Source of the DNA: Parcubacteria group bacterium CG11_big_fil_rev_8_21_14_0_20_39_14
Lineage (GTDB): Bacteria > Patescibacteriota > Minisyncoccia > Minisyncoccales > GCA-002787255
Reading direction: 5' to 3'
Length of the DNA stretch: 10,415 bases
Assembly: GCA_002787255.1 (NCBI GenBank)
Contig: PCWD01000047.1
Coordinates: 427 to 10,841 of the forward strand
Below, one piece after another: positions 4,971 to 10,415 of the stretch. Positions within the stretch are counted from its first letter, which is position 1. Each line of letters opens with the position of its first letter. The position numbers and the translations under genes are program-made. A model generated the notes under the pieces. The model saw only the letters and a list, made by a program, of their open reading frames with translations. It was not told the origin of the DNA and ran no database searches.

Positions 4971-7373
4971 ATGAGTGCAAAAGAAACTTTAGACAAACTA
5001 TACAGGGAGCTCCGGGCTAACTTAGAAGAAAAAGACCGTTTGATTAAAGAACAAAAAGAACAGCTTGAAAAACTGGTTAGATTTAATGGAGAAGAGATAG
5101 CAAGATTAAAAGAAAAACACAAGGAGAACGAGGAAGCTCGTCAAGCCGAGTTAGATTCTCTTGATGAGTCGATTAGGGGGCTTATTAAAGATATTGAGAA
5201 ACTTACTTCTTCTCCGCCTATTCATGTTGGCAAGGTTATTAAGGCCATGGAAGACGGCACGGTTATTATTTTGGATAATCACCGGGCAATTTATAGGATT
5301 GCTGCTTCTAATAAAATTAAAATGGAGGAGTTGGAAGAGGGGAGCGAGGTTGAGTATACTGTTGATATGACAGGTAAGCCATTAGCCGTTTTTAATGTTC
5401 GCAAACCCCGGCGGGAAGAAGAAATTATTACGGTTAAGGAATTGCTTGATGAAAACACGGCTTTGGCGGTTTTGCCCGGCGACACTATAAAGCTTGTTAA
5501 TATCGCGGAAAAAGCCAAAGGAACCTTGGAAAAAGGCGATGAAGTTTTTTATGACGCTGTTATAAACTTTATTACCGGCAAAGTTCCCAAAACCGGCGAA
5601 AAAGTTGACCTCTCCCATGTTGTCAGAAAAACCTATCAGGACATCGGCGGATTAAAATACGAAATCCGAAAAGTAAGAGAAGTGGTTGAACTTCCCTTAA
5701 GGCGGCCGGAAGTTTTTGAAAAATTGGGCGTACCTGCTCCTAAGGGAATTCTTTTAAGCGGACCGCCAGGTTGCGGCAAGACCTTAATTGGTCAAGTCAT
5801 AGCTAATGAATGCGGGGTATTTTTCATTCATGTTTCCGGTCCCGAATTTATGAGTCCCTATCCTGGCGAACCGGAAGCTAAGCTTCGAGGAATTTTTGAA
5901 GCAGCCAGAAGATACGCCCCGGCAATTATCTTTTTGGACGAGATTGAGGCTATTGCCGAAAAAAGAGAAGAAGCCGAGCATGGGCACGAACGAAGATTGG
6001 TATCCCAACTTCTTTCTTTAATGGATGGCTTAACTTCTCGAGAGCGAGTTATTGTTATTGCCGCCACCAATCGGCCTAATATTTTAGATGAGGCTCTAAG
6101 AAGACCGGGTCGGTTTGATAGAGAAATTATTATTCACATTCCCGACAGGGACGGCCGTTTGGAAATTCTGAAAATACACAGCAAAAATATGCCGCTTTGT
6201 AAAGATGTTGATTTGGAAGATTTGGCTGACAGAACCCACGGTTTTACCGGCGCTGACCTTGAAGCTCTTTGCAAAGAAGCGGCAATGTTGATTTTCAAAG
6301 AATTTGATTTTGAGGAGCTTGGTTCTCTATCGCTTGAAAAAATAGAAGTAAGTTCAGGGCATTTCAATTCAGTTTTGGAAGAAATGAAACCTTCAATTAT
6401 GCGAGAGGTTATATTCCAAAAACCAACAGAAACCTGGGATGATGTTGGCGGCCTGGATGACATAAAGAGGGAACTCAAAGAGGTTGTTTCCTGGGGATTC
6501 AAATTTCCAGCGCTTTTGAAAACAGCCGGCCACGAAGTGACTAAGGGCGTTCTTCTGTACGGCCCGCCGGGCTGCGGCAAGACCTTGATTGCCAGAGCCC
6601 TGGCTAATGAGTGCGGAGTTAATTTTATTCCGGTTAAAGGTCCTCAACTTATTGTGAAATGGGTTGGGGAATCGGAAAAAGCTGTCAGGGACCTTTTTAA
6701 GAGAGCTCGACAGTCCGCTCCTTGTATTATTTTCTTTGATGAGATAGAGGCCCTGGTTTCTCTGAGGGGTATGAGGACCGGCGATGCTGGAGTTTCTGAT
6801 AAGGTTACTTCTCAGCTCTTGACCGAGCTTGATGGGATTGAAAATCTAAAAGATGTGTTTGTTTTGGCAGCCACCAATAGAATTGATTTGGTTGACCCCG
6901 CCCTGGTAAGACCCGGCAGAATTGACAAACATTTTCGTTTGCCGCCGCCGGGCAAAGAAGCCAGAAGAAAAATTTTTGAGATTCATACCAGAAAAAAACC
7001 CCTGGCCAAGGATGTTGATTTGGCGGAACTTGTCAAAAAGACAGAACCAATTTCGCTTAAGGTTAGATTGTTTAGCGGTGAAATTATTGACGGCCAGGCC
7101 TATTTTTCCGGGGCAGACATCAAGGAGATTTGTCGGAGAGCCGGAGAGAAAGCTTTAAGGGAATTTATTGAAACCCATAAAGACCCGGAGAAAGAGAGAG
7201 AAGAATTTAGTATCTGTATGAAATATTTTGAGGAGTCTGTCAAAGAACTGACTCCAGCAGTCAGAAGGCAGGCCGAAGAGAGAGCTCCCGAAGAAAAAGA
7301 ATCCATTCAAACCGAGGGGGAAGAGAAAAAAATAAAAGAACTTACCGACGAAGATTTGAATGAGGTAGTGTAA
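4971..7373 (+). CDS. ARC/Mpa-type N-terminus fused to a double-AAA Cdc48-like unfoldase
   Basis: Likely the unfoldase of the pupylation pathway. Residues 1-79 are a heptad-like charged coiled coil, the region that binds Pup in Mpa/ARC. Residues about 83-145 and 152-208 are beta-rich and look like the tandem OB domains of ARC. Two AAA modules follow. D1 has Walker A GPPGCGKT (264-271), Walker B IIFLDE (319-324), sensor AATN (365-368) and RRPGRFD (377-383). D2 has GPPGCGKT (531-538), IIFFDE (586-591), AATN (634-637) and RPGRID (647-652). Pore loop 1 is MSPYPGE in D1 (294-300) and VKWVGES in D2 (562-568). Mpa/ARC normally has one AAA ring in ~600 aa; two AAA modules resemble Cdc48/VAT/Cpa. The D2 lid has extra residues at ~693-710. 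The acidic tail ends DLNEVV, with no HbYX or GQYL docking motif. GGAGG at 4959-4963 supports the start. Confidence 0.94.
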   Translation: MSAKETLDKLYRELRANLEEKDRLIKEQKEQLEKLVRFNGEEIARLKEKHKENEEARQAELDSLDESIRGLIKDIEKLTSSPPIHVGKVIKAMEDGTVIILDNHRAIYRIAASNKIKMEELEEGSEVEYTVDMTGKPLAVFNVRKPRREEEIITVKELLDENTALAVLPGDTIKLVNIAEKAKGTLEKGDEVFYDAVINFITGKVPKTGEKVDLSHVVRKTYQDIGGLKYEIRKVREVVELPLRRPEVFEKLGVPAPKGILLSGPPGCGKTLIGQVIANECGVFFIHVSGPEFMSPYPGEPEAKLRGIFEAARRYAPAIIFLDEIEAIAEKREEAEHGHERRLVSQLLSLMDGLTSRERVIVIAATNRPNILDEALRRPGRFDREIIIHIPDRDGRLEILKIHSKNMPLCKDVDLEDLADRTHGFTGADLEALCKEAAMLIFKEFDFEELGSLSLEKIEVSSGHFNSVLEEMKPSIMREVIFQKPTETWDDVGGLDDIKRELKEVVSWGFKFPALLKTAGHEVTKGVLLYGPPGCGKTLIARALANECGVNFIPVKGPQLIVKWVGESEKAVRDLFKRARQSAPCIIFFDEIEALVSLRGMRTGDAGVSDKVTSQLLTELDGIENLKDVFVLAATNRIDLVDPALVRPGRIDKHFRLPPPGKEARRKIFEIHTRKKPLAKDVDLAELVKKTEPISLKVRLFSGEIIDGQAYFSGADIKEICRRAGEKALREFIETHKDPEKEREEFSICMKYFEESVKELTPAVRRQAEERAPEEKESIQTEGEEKKIKELTDEDLNEVV

Positions 7374-7375
7374 AA

Positions 7376-7404
7376 TTAGGAGGAGGGATTAACTCTCCTC
7401 CTAA
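7376..7404 (+). terminator. hairpin directly after the ATPase gene
   Basis: TTAGGAGGAGGG (7376-7387) pairs with CTCTCCTCCTAA (7393-7404) through 12 bp (one G-U) around an ATTAA loop, beginning two bases after the stop codon. The following bases ATTTCT give only a weak U tract, so it is a probable but not ideal intrinsic terminator. The 5' arm carries a Shine-Dalgarno-like AGGAGG, with no start codon to serve. Confidence 0.55.
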
Positions 7405-7504
7405 ATTTCTAATTGCTCCTGATTTTTGAATCGGGCAGTTAGAAATTAAATATTTGTCCAAGAACGCAAGGCGAAGCCGAAGCCTGATTAGAGACAAATA
7501 TTTA
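7404..7504. repeat. two consecutive hairpins between the ATPase gene and dop
   Basis: AATTTCTAATTGCTC (7404-7418) pairs with GGGCAGTTAGAAATT (7433-7447) with G-U pairs. Then TAAATATTTGTC (7447-7458) pairs perfectly with GACAAATATTTA (7493-7504). The stems adjoin each other and the flanking hairpins, so the whole spacer is structured. There is no ORF here. Confidence 0.6.
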
Positions 7505-7536
7505 ACCCCGTTAGATAATTTTATCTAATGGGGTTA
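7503..7536 (+). promoter_or_regulatory. inverted repeat upstream of dop sharing the lon half-site
   Basis: TAACCCCGTTAGATAA (7503-7518) and TTATCTAATGGGGTTA (7521-7536) form a 16-bp stem with a TT loop and one G-U pair. The half-site CCCCGTTAGAT is the one found before lon. In RNA, CCGTTAGAT (7508-7516) could instead pair perfectly with ATCTAACGG (7564-7572), which overlaps the dop Shine-Dalgarno GGAGG (7571-7575). The two pairings exclude each other, so an attenuator-like switch is possible. A TAAAAT at 7544-7549 could be a -10 box, though its -35 is poor. Confidence 0.45.
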
Positions 7537-7582
7537 GATCCTTTAAAATAAAATATTTTGAAAATCTAACGGAGGCGTAAAG

Positions 7583-9241
7583 ATGGCTGTACCAAAAATT
7601 AAAGGCATTGAAACAGAATGGAGCGCGATTGTTCGCGGCAAGGATAATTACAGACCGGCAAACATTAAAGAGTTTATTTTGATGATAAACGCGATAAGGA
7701 AATTTTTAAACCTTTCGGTTGTTTCAGAGAGAAGAACCATTGAGGAAATAGAAAATATTGAAAGAATTTCCGGGGACAAAAGCTTGATTTCCGAAGTTGA
7801 CGGGGACCATCTTTGGAACGGTTATTTTGGACAAAATAGGAAAAATCCCGCTTCCCATCACGGTCTTCTTCCAAACGGCAGCCGATTTTATATTGATGCC
7901 GCTCATATTGAATATTCAACCCCGGAATGTCTTTCAGCTAAAACATTAGTGGCGGCTGATAAAGCCGGGGAGGCAATTTTAAATTTAGCCAGAAAAAGCG
8001 TTAATGAAATTTTAGCCAAGCAAGGTCTGGAAATGATAATTTATAAGGATGTCAGCGACCGGCAGGGTCATTCTTATGGTTGTCATGAAAATTATTCAGT
8101 TTCCAGGAAAATTTTTCAGAAAATAACAGACTCCACTTTATCAAAGGAGGCGGGGTACCTCATTTCTTATTTAGGAGCTCGTCAGTTCATTACTGGCGCC
8201 GGCAAAATGGGAATTGAAGGCTCCGGGCAGAGGATAGAAGATTCAATTTATCAAATTTCCCAGAGAGCTGATTTTATTCGGGATATTCTGAGCGATTGCA
8301 CGACAGACAGAAGGGCAATTATTAATCTTAGAGATGAACCTCACGCCGATGGAAAGCGATTCGCCAGACTTCATTTGATAGTTGGCGACGCTAATATGTC
8401 CGAATTTGCGACCTATCTTAAAGTCGGCATAACCTCAATTATTCTTAAAATGCTTGAGGATGGATTTTTTGAAGGAGACATCATTCTCAAAGAGCCGGTT
8501 AAGGGAATAAAATTAGTTTCCCTGGATTTAACTTGTAAAAAACCGGTCATGGAAACGCTCGGGGGGAGAAAATTGTCAAGCCTTGATATGAACTGGGAAT
8601 TTTTTGAAAGAGCCAAACAATACTTTTCTCAGGTTTGTGAGCCCTCTCCCGAAGAACAAGACCTTCTTTTGAAATGGGAGGAAACCCTGCTCGATTTTTC
8701 CGAAGGCAAGGAAGAACGCCTTAGAAGAAGACTTGATTGGAAGATAAAACAAAATATTTTTGATACCTTTTTAGAAGCCCATAATATTGATTGGAGAAAT
8801 TTAAAGGGCGCGGAAATAAAAGAAGGTTCTATTTATAAGAAAGCAGTCAGTCAATTACTTAGAAAAGACATTAGATACCACGATATTAATAAAGAAAAAG
8901 GTCTTTATTGGGTTCATAAAGAGGCTGGAGATGTAGAAGAAATTTTAGCAAAAGAAGAGATTATCGCCTTGGTTAAGAATCCTCCGGAAGAGTGCCGCTC
9001 TTATTTTAGGGGAAAATGTTTAGAGAAATTTTATTCTCAAATTGAGACGCTTAATTGGGGAGAAATTGTTTTTAGAGTCAGGGAAAAACGCGGTTATAAA
9101 AATTTCGGTATTTTTTCTTGTTCTTCAGAAATAGAAATGGGCGATCCGGCCTGGGGCGGCAGGAAAGATGTTGGGGAGCTATTGGACAAAGTTGATAATG
9201 TTGAAGACTTATTGAGGGAGATGAGGAAAATCAAGAGATAA
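7583..9241 (+). CDS. dop: Dop, Pup deamidase/depupylase
   Basis: Dop belongs to the carboxylate-amine ligase-like fold shared with PafA. It converts the C-terminal Gln of Pup to Glu and removes Pup from proteins. The sequence opens GIETEWS (8-14), where Glu10 is the metal/ATP ligand. NGSRFYIDAAHIEYSTPEC (98-116) contains Asp105, matching the catalytic Asp94 of M. tuberculosis Dop. About 45 residues before it (50-95) correspond to the Dop-specific loop absent from PafA. YGCHENY (165-171), INLRDEPHAD (247-256) and HLIVGDANMSE (264-274) are family motifs. The C-terminus (SYFRGKCLEKF 473-483; GGRKDVGELLDKVD 525-538) matches Dop rather than PafA. It is slightly longer than the ~500 aa norm. Deviations are EWS for EYG and HIEY for HPEY. 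GGAGG (7571-7575) precedes the ATG, and pup follows after 31 nt, so the two are probably cotranscribed. Confidence 0.93.
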   Translation: MAVPKIKGIETEWSAIVRGKDNYRPANIKEFILMINAIRKFLNLSVVSERRTIEEIENIERISGDKSLISEVDGDHLWNGYFGQNRKNPASHHGLLPNGSRFYIDAAHIEYSTPECLSAKTLVAADKAGEAILNLARKSVNEILAKQGLEMIIYKDVSDRQGHSYGCHENYSVSRKIFQKITDSTLSKEAGYLISYLGARQFITGAGKMGIEGSGQRIEDSIYQISQRADFIRDILSDCTTDRRAIINLRDEPHADGKRFARLHLIVGDANMSEFATYLKVGITSIILKMLEDGFFEGDIILKEPVKGIKLVSLDLTCKKPVMETLGGRKLSSLDMNWEFFERAKQYFSQVCEPSPEEQDLLLKWEETLLDFSEGKEERLRRRLDWKIKQNIFDTFLEAHNIDWRNLKGAEIKEGSIYKKAVSQLLRKDIRYHDINKEKGLYWVHKEAGDVEEILAKEEIIALVKNPPEECRSYFRGKCLEKFYSQIETLNWGEIVFRVREKRGYKNFGIFSCSSEIEMGDPAWGGRKDVGELLDKVDNVEDLLREMRKIKR

Positions 9242-9250
9242 GGTAAAAAA

Positions 9251-9264
9251 ATCTAACGGAGGTG
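9251..9264 (+). promoter_or_regulatory. ribosome-binding region of pup, shared with dop
   Basis: ATCTAACGGAGG, preceded by A-rich sequence, occurs here and at 7564-7575 before dop. GGAGGTG (9258-9264) is a strong Shine-Dalgarno 8 nt before the pup ATG. The first nine bases are the complement of the CCGTTAGAT arms at 2056-2064 and 7508-7516. Confidence 0.65.
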
Positions 9265-9272
9265 AAAATAAA

Positions 9273-9515
9273 ATGCAGCAGGAGAAGGAAAAAACCAAGA
9301 ATAGACCCCCAAAAAAGGGAGACGAGGGTCCGATTGAAGAGACCGGCGATGTCTCTGGAAAATCCCCAGAAGAGGGCAAAGATCTTCTGGACAAGGCAAA
9401 AAAAGCTCAAAAAGAATTAGAAAAAACCAGAGAGAAAGCCAGACAAGAAGATGCTCGGGTAGAAAGTGATGATGTTATGGTTGGGCAGCAGCATAGACAA
9501 GAAAGCGGTCAGTAG
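9273..9515 (+). CDS. pup: Pup-like (UBact-type) protein modifier ending in Ser-Gly-Gln
   Basis: An 80-residue, highly charged and probably mostly disordered protein with no Cys, Trp, Tyr or Phe. The C-terminus is S78-G79-Q80. Pup proteins end in Gly-Gly-Gln or Gly-Gly-Glu, and the penultimate Gly and terminal Gln are kept here. The Gln form needs deamidation by Dop, which is encoded just upstream. Residues about 33-60 (Lys/Glu/Ala-rich) should form the helix that docks on the ATPase coiled coil, and the acidic SDD at 65-67 and a Gln-rich tail follow. Mycobacterial Pup is 64 aa, so this one is longer at the N-terminus. Pup homologues named UBact have been described in several non-actinobacterial phyla. 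A strong GGAGGTG and the position after dop support the call, and no other family fits. PafA would join the deamidated tail to substrate lysines. Confidence 0.9.
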   Translation: MQQEKEKTKNRPPKKGDEGPIEETGDVSGKSPEEGKDLLDKAKKAQKELEKTREKARQEDARVESDDVMVGQQHRQESGQ

Positions 9516-9522
9516 GGGTTGA

Positions 9523-9658
9523 CCCCCCACCAACTTTGCGATTAGGCGCCAAAGGCGCCAAAGAAATTTCTGCTCATTGGCTATTTAGTAATTTTTTGGA
9601 CATTCGGTATTCTCATTTAATTAAGTAAAAAAATAAGCGCAAAGTTAGTGGGGGGGGG
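9523..9658. repeat. palindromic MITE-like repeat, copy 2, in the place of prcBA
   Basis: The 121-bp core at 9529-9649 is the same length as, and 98% identical to, that at 1923-2043, with the same inner GGCGCC-AAA-GGCGCC hairpin and C6/G9 outer ends. One of the two differences (T to G at 9636) weakens its terminal inverted repeat, so copy 1 is the better palindrome. It starts 8 bp after the pup stop codon. TTGACA (9659-9664) touches its right end and could act as a -35 box facing pafA. Confidence 0.8.
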
Positions 9659-9682
9659 TTGACACCAAAACCCCAAAAGGTT

Positions 9683-9711
9683 AAAAAAGAGGTAAGAAAA
9701 ACCTCTTTTTT
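9683..9711 (+). terminator. intrinsic terminator of the dop-pup unit
   Basis: AAAAAAGAGGT (9683-9693), a 7-nt loop and ACCTCTTTTTT (9701-9711) form a perfect stem ending in six T. This separates dop-pup from pafA. The 5' arm has an A run, so it may also work for minus-strand transcripts. Confidence 0.85.
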
Positions 9712-9781
9712 GTTCTTTGAAAAACAAATACAAACAGTATGCGCAATTCCATTAAGTTTGCATAAATAGACACGAATAAGG

Positions 9782-9825
9782 GGCGGCTCCAAGTTTATAC
9801 TTCCTTCAAACTTGAGTTAGCCGCC
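9782..9825 (+). promoter_or_regulatory. two-step hairpin in the pafA leader, flanked by ACACGAAT direct repeats
   Basis: GGCGGCT (9782-9788) pairs with AGCCGCC (9819-9825), and CAAGTTT (9790-9796) with AAACTTG (9808-9814), giving a 14-bp stem with a small asymmetric internal loop. ACACGAAT stands on both sides (9770-9777 and 9837-9844). There is no U tract, so it may be a leader structure or a tiny inserted element with a target duplication. Confidence 0.45.
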
Positions 9826-9871
9826 TACGCTAATTTACACGAATGTTGGAACTCGCTAAAAAAGGAGCAAA

Positions 9872-10415
9872 ATGAAGAAAAGGATTTATGGACTGGAGAC
9901 AGAATACGGAATAGCCTTAATTACCGAGGATGGCAGATGGATTTGCAAAAGAACTGATTTAGGTAGATATTTTATCCATTTTCGTACCTCCCCGTACTAT
10001 GGATACAATCAAAATGGCTCAAGAATTTACTTAGAATTCGGCTTTCATCCCGAATATTGCACGAGCGAATGCGCAAACCTTTCCGATTTGGTTGCCCAGG
10101 ATAAAGCCGGAGAAAGAATTTTAAGAAAGATTTGCGCTAAAGCGGTGGAAGCAGTGAAAACAGAAAGAGAAGCAAAAAAAATAATCGGAGAGGAAGCAAA
10201 AGAAATCTCCCTTTCCAAGAATAATGTTCAGTATGGAGAGCCAGTCGGCTATAAAGAAGCCGATATTGTTACTTTTGGCTGTCATGAGAACTTTTCAATA
10301 GAGAAAAAACTCGGTGTTGAAAGTTTAAAGAAAGTTATTGTTCCCATTGCGACAGCCAGGCAATTTTTTTCCGGCTCGGGCTGGGTAGCTAACAAAAGTT
10401 ATCAATCCCAGGGAA
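9872..10415 (+). CDS. pafA: PafA, Pup-protein ligase (3' end beyond the window)
   Basis: 181 codons are visible, open to the right edge. PafA uses ATP to phosphorylate the C-terminal Glu of Pup and links it to substrate lysines. IYGLETEYGI (5-14) holds Glu9, the metal/ATP ligand (GIETEFG in M. tuberculosis PafA). NGSRIYLEFGFHPEYCTSEC (48-67) follows with no Dop-type insertion, separating it from the dop gene upstream. DKAGERIL, NN and FGCHENF motifs also match. Only about 35 residues separate the two motifs, as in PafA. Glu55 stands where the catalytic Asp (Asp57 in M. tuberculosis PafA) is expected, an unusual if conservative change. AAAGGAG (9861-9867) lies 4 nt before the ATG. A terminator and a ~160-nt leader separate it from pup, so it probably has its own promoter. 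The C-terminal Pup-binding region cannot be judged. Confidence 0.94.
   Translation, partial: MKKRIYGLETEYGIALITEDGRWICKRTDLGRYFIHFRTSPYYGYNQNGSRIYLEFGFHPEYCTSECANLSDLVAQDKAGERILRKICAKAVEAVKTEREAKKIIGEEAKEISLSKNNVQYGEPVGYKEADIVTFGCHENFSIEKKLGVESLKKVIVPIATARQFFSGSGWVANKSYQSQG

Noticed and set aside
6134..6580. 148-codon minus-strand ORF inside the ATPase gene
   Set aside because: It is opposite conserved AAA coding sequence, rich in Ser/Pro/Leu as expected for an antisense frame, and without a start signal. The other ORFs opposite or overlapping lon, the ATPase, dop and pup were set aside for the same reason.
7376..7386. Shine-Dalgarno-like AGGAGG after the ATPase gene
   Set aside because: No start codon follows at a suitable distance; it is an arm of the hairpin.
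9516..9871. Possible decayed prcB/prcA remnant between pup and pafA
   Set aside because: I saw no Thr-nucleophile motif or proteasome-like frame; the sequence is accounted for by the repeat, the terminator and the hairpin leader.

Overview
The window looks like a low-GC bacterial genome of the Candidate Phyla Radiation (Patescibacteria) type. This is an inference from four things: AT-rich genes, decayed small genes and short palindromic repeats between genes, a Pup/UBact-type conjugation system outside Actinobacteria, and a small soluble and membrane protease repertoire. No marker gene in the window fixes the taxonomy. The intact genes end in TAA or TAG, and I saw no sign of codon reassignment.

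Left part (1-1891). On the minus strand lies the 5' part of a DNA methyltransferase gene, cut by the window edge. One base upstream of it is the 18-codon remnant of an XRE-type regulator, and further upstream a class II tRNA-Ser(GCU) with an encoded CCA end. On the plus strand are a truncated GIY-YIG (UvrC N-terminal-like) nuclease gene, apparently broken by a roughly 95-bp sequence bounded by 11-bp inverted repeats, and a small M50 (site-2-protease type) membrane metalloprotease.

Main part (1892-10415). This is a protein-degradation island on the plus strand. A Lon-related Ser-Lys protease (819 aa) has its own promoter and a strong terminator. Next comes an 800-aa AAA+ unfoldase with an ARC/Mpa-like front end (coiled coil plus OB-like region) fused to two Cdc48-like AAA modules. 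It is followed by Dop (Pup deamidase/depupylase, 552 aa), a Pup-like modifier of 80 aa ending in Ser-Gly-Gln, and the 5' part of PafA (Pup ligase). The order ATPase - dop - pup - pafA is the actinobacterial one, but the 20S proteasome genes prcB-prcA, which normally sit between pup and pafA, are absent. A palindromic repeat occupies that place, and a 98% identical copy lies upstream of lon, so lon-ATPase-dop-pup is bracketed by the two copies. The ATPase also lacks a recognisable C-terminal proteasome-docking motif.

Working model (inference): Dop deamidates the C-terminal Gln of Pup, PafA attaches Pup to target lysines, and the double-ring ATPase captures pupylated targets through its coiled coil and unfolds them. 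The partner protease is either encoded outside the window, is the neighbouring Lon-related enzyme, or does not exist.

Intergenic DNA is unusually structured. Inverted repeats built on CCCCGTTAGAT precede both lon and dop. The same motif, in the ATCTAACGG orientation, forms the ribosome-binding region of both dop and pup. The 4669-4970 gap holds tandem hairpins, a terminator, G runs and a promoter. The 7374-7582 gap is almost entirely consecutive hairpins. The 9516-9871 gap holds the second repeat copy, a terminator and a structured pafA leader. The 1892-2208 gap holds the first repeat copy, an inverted repeat and the lon promoter.
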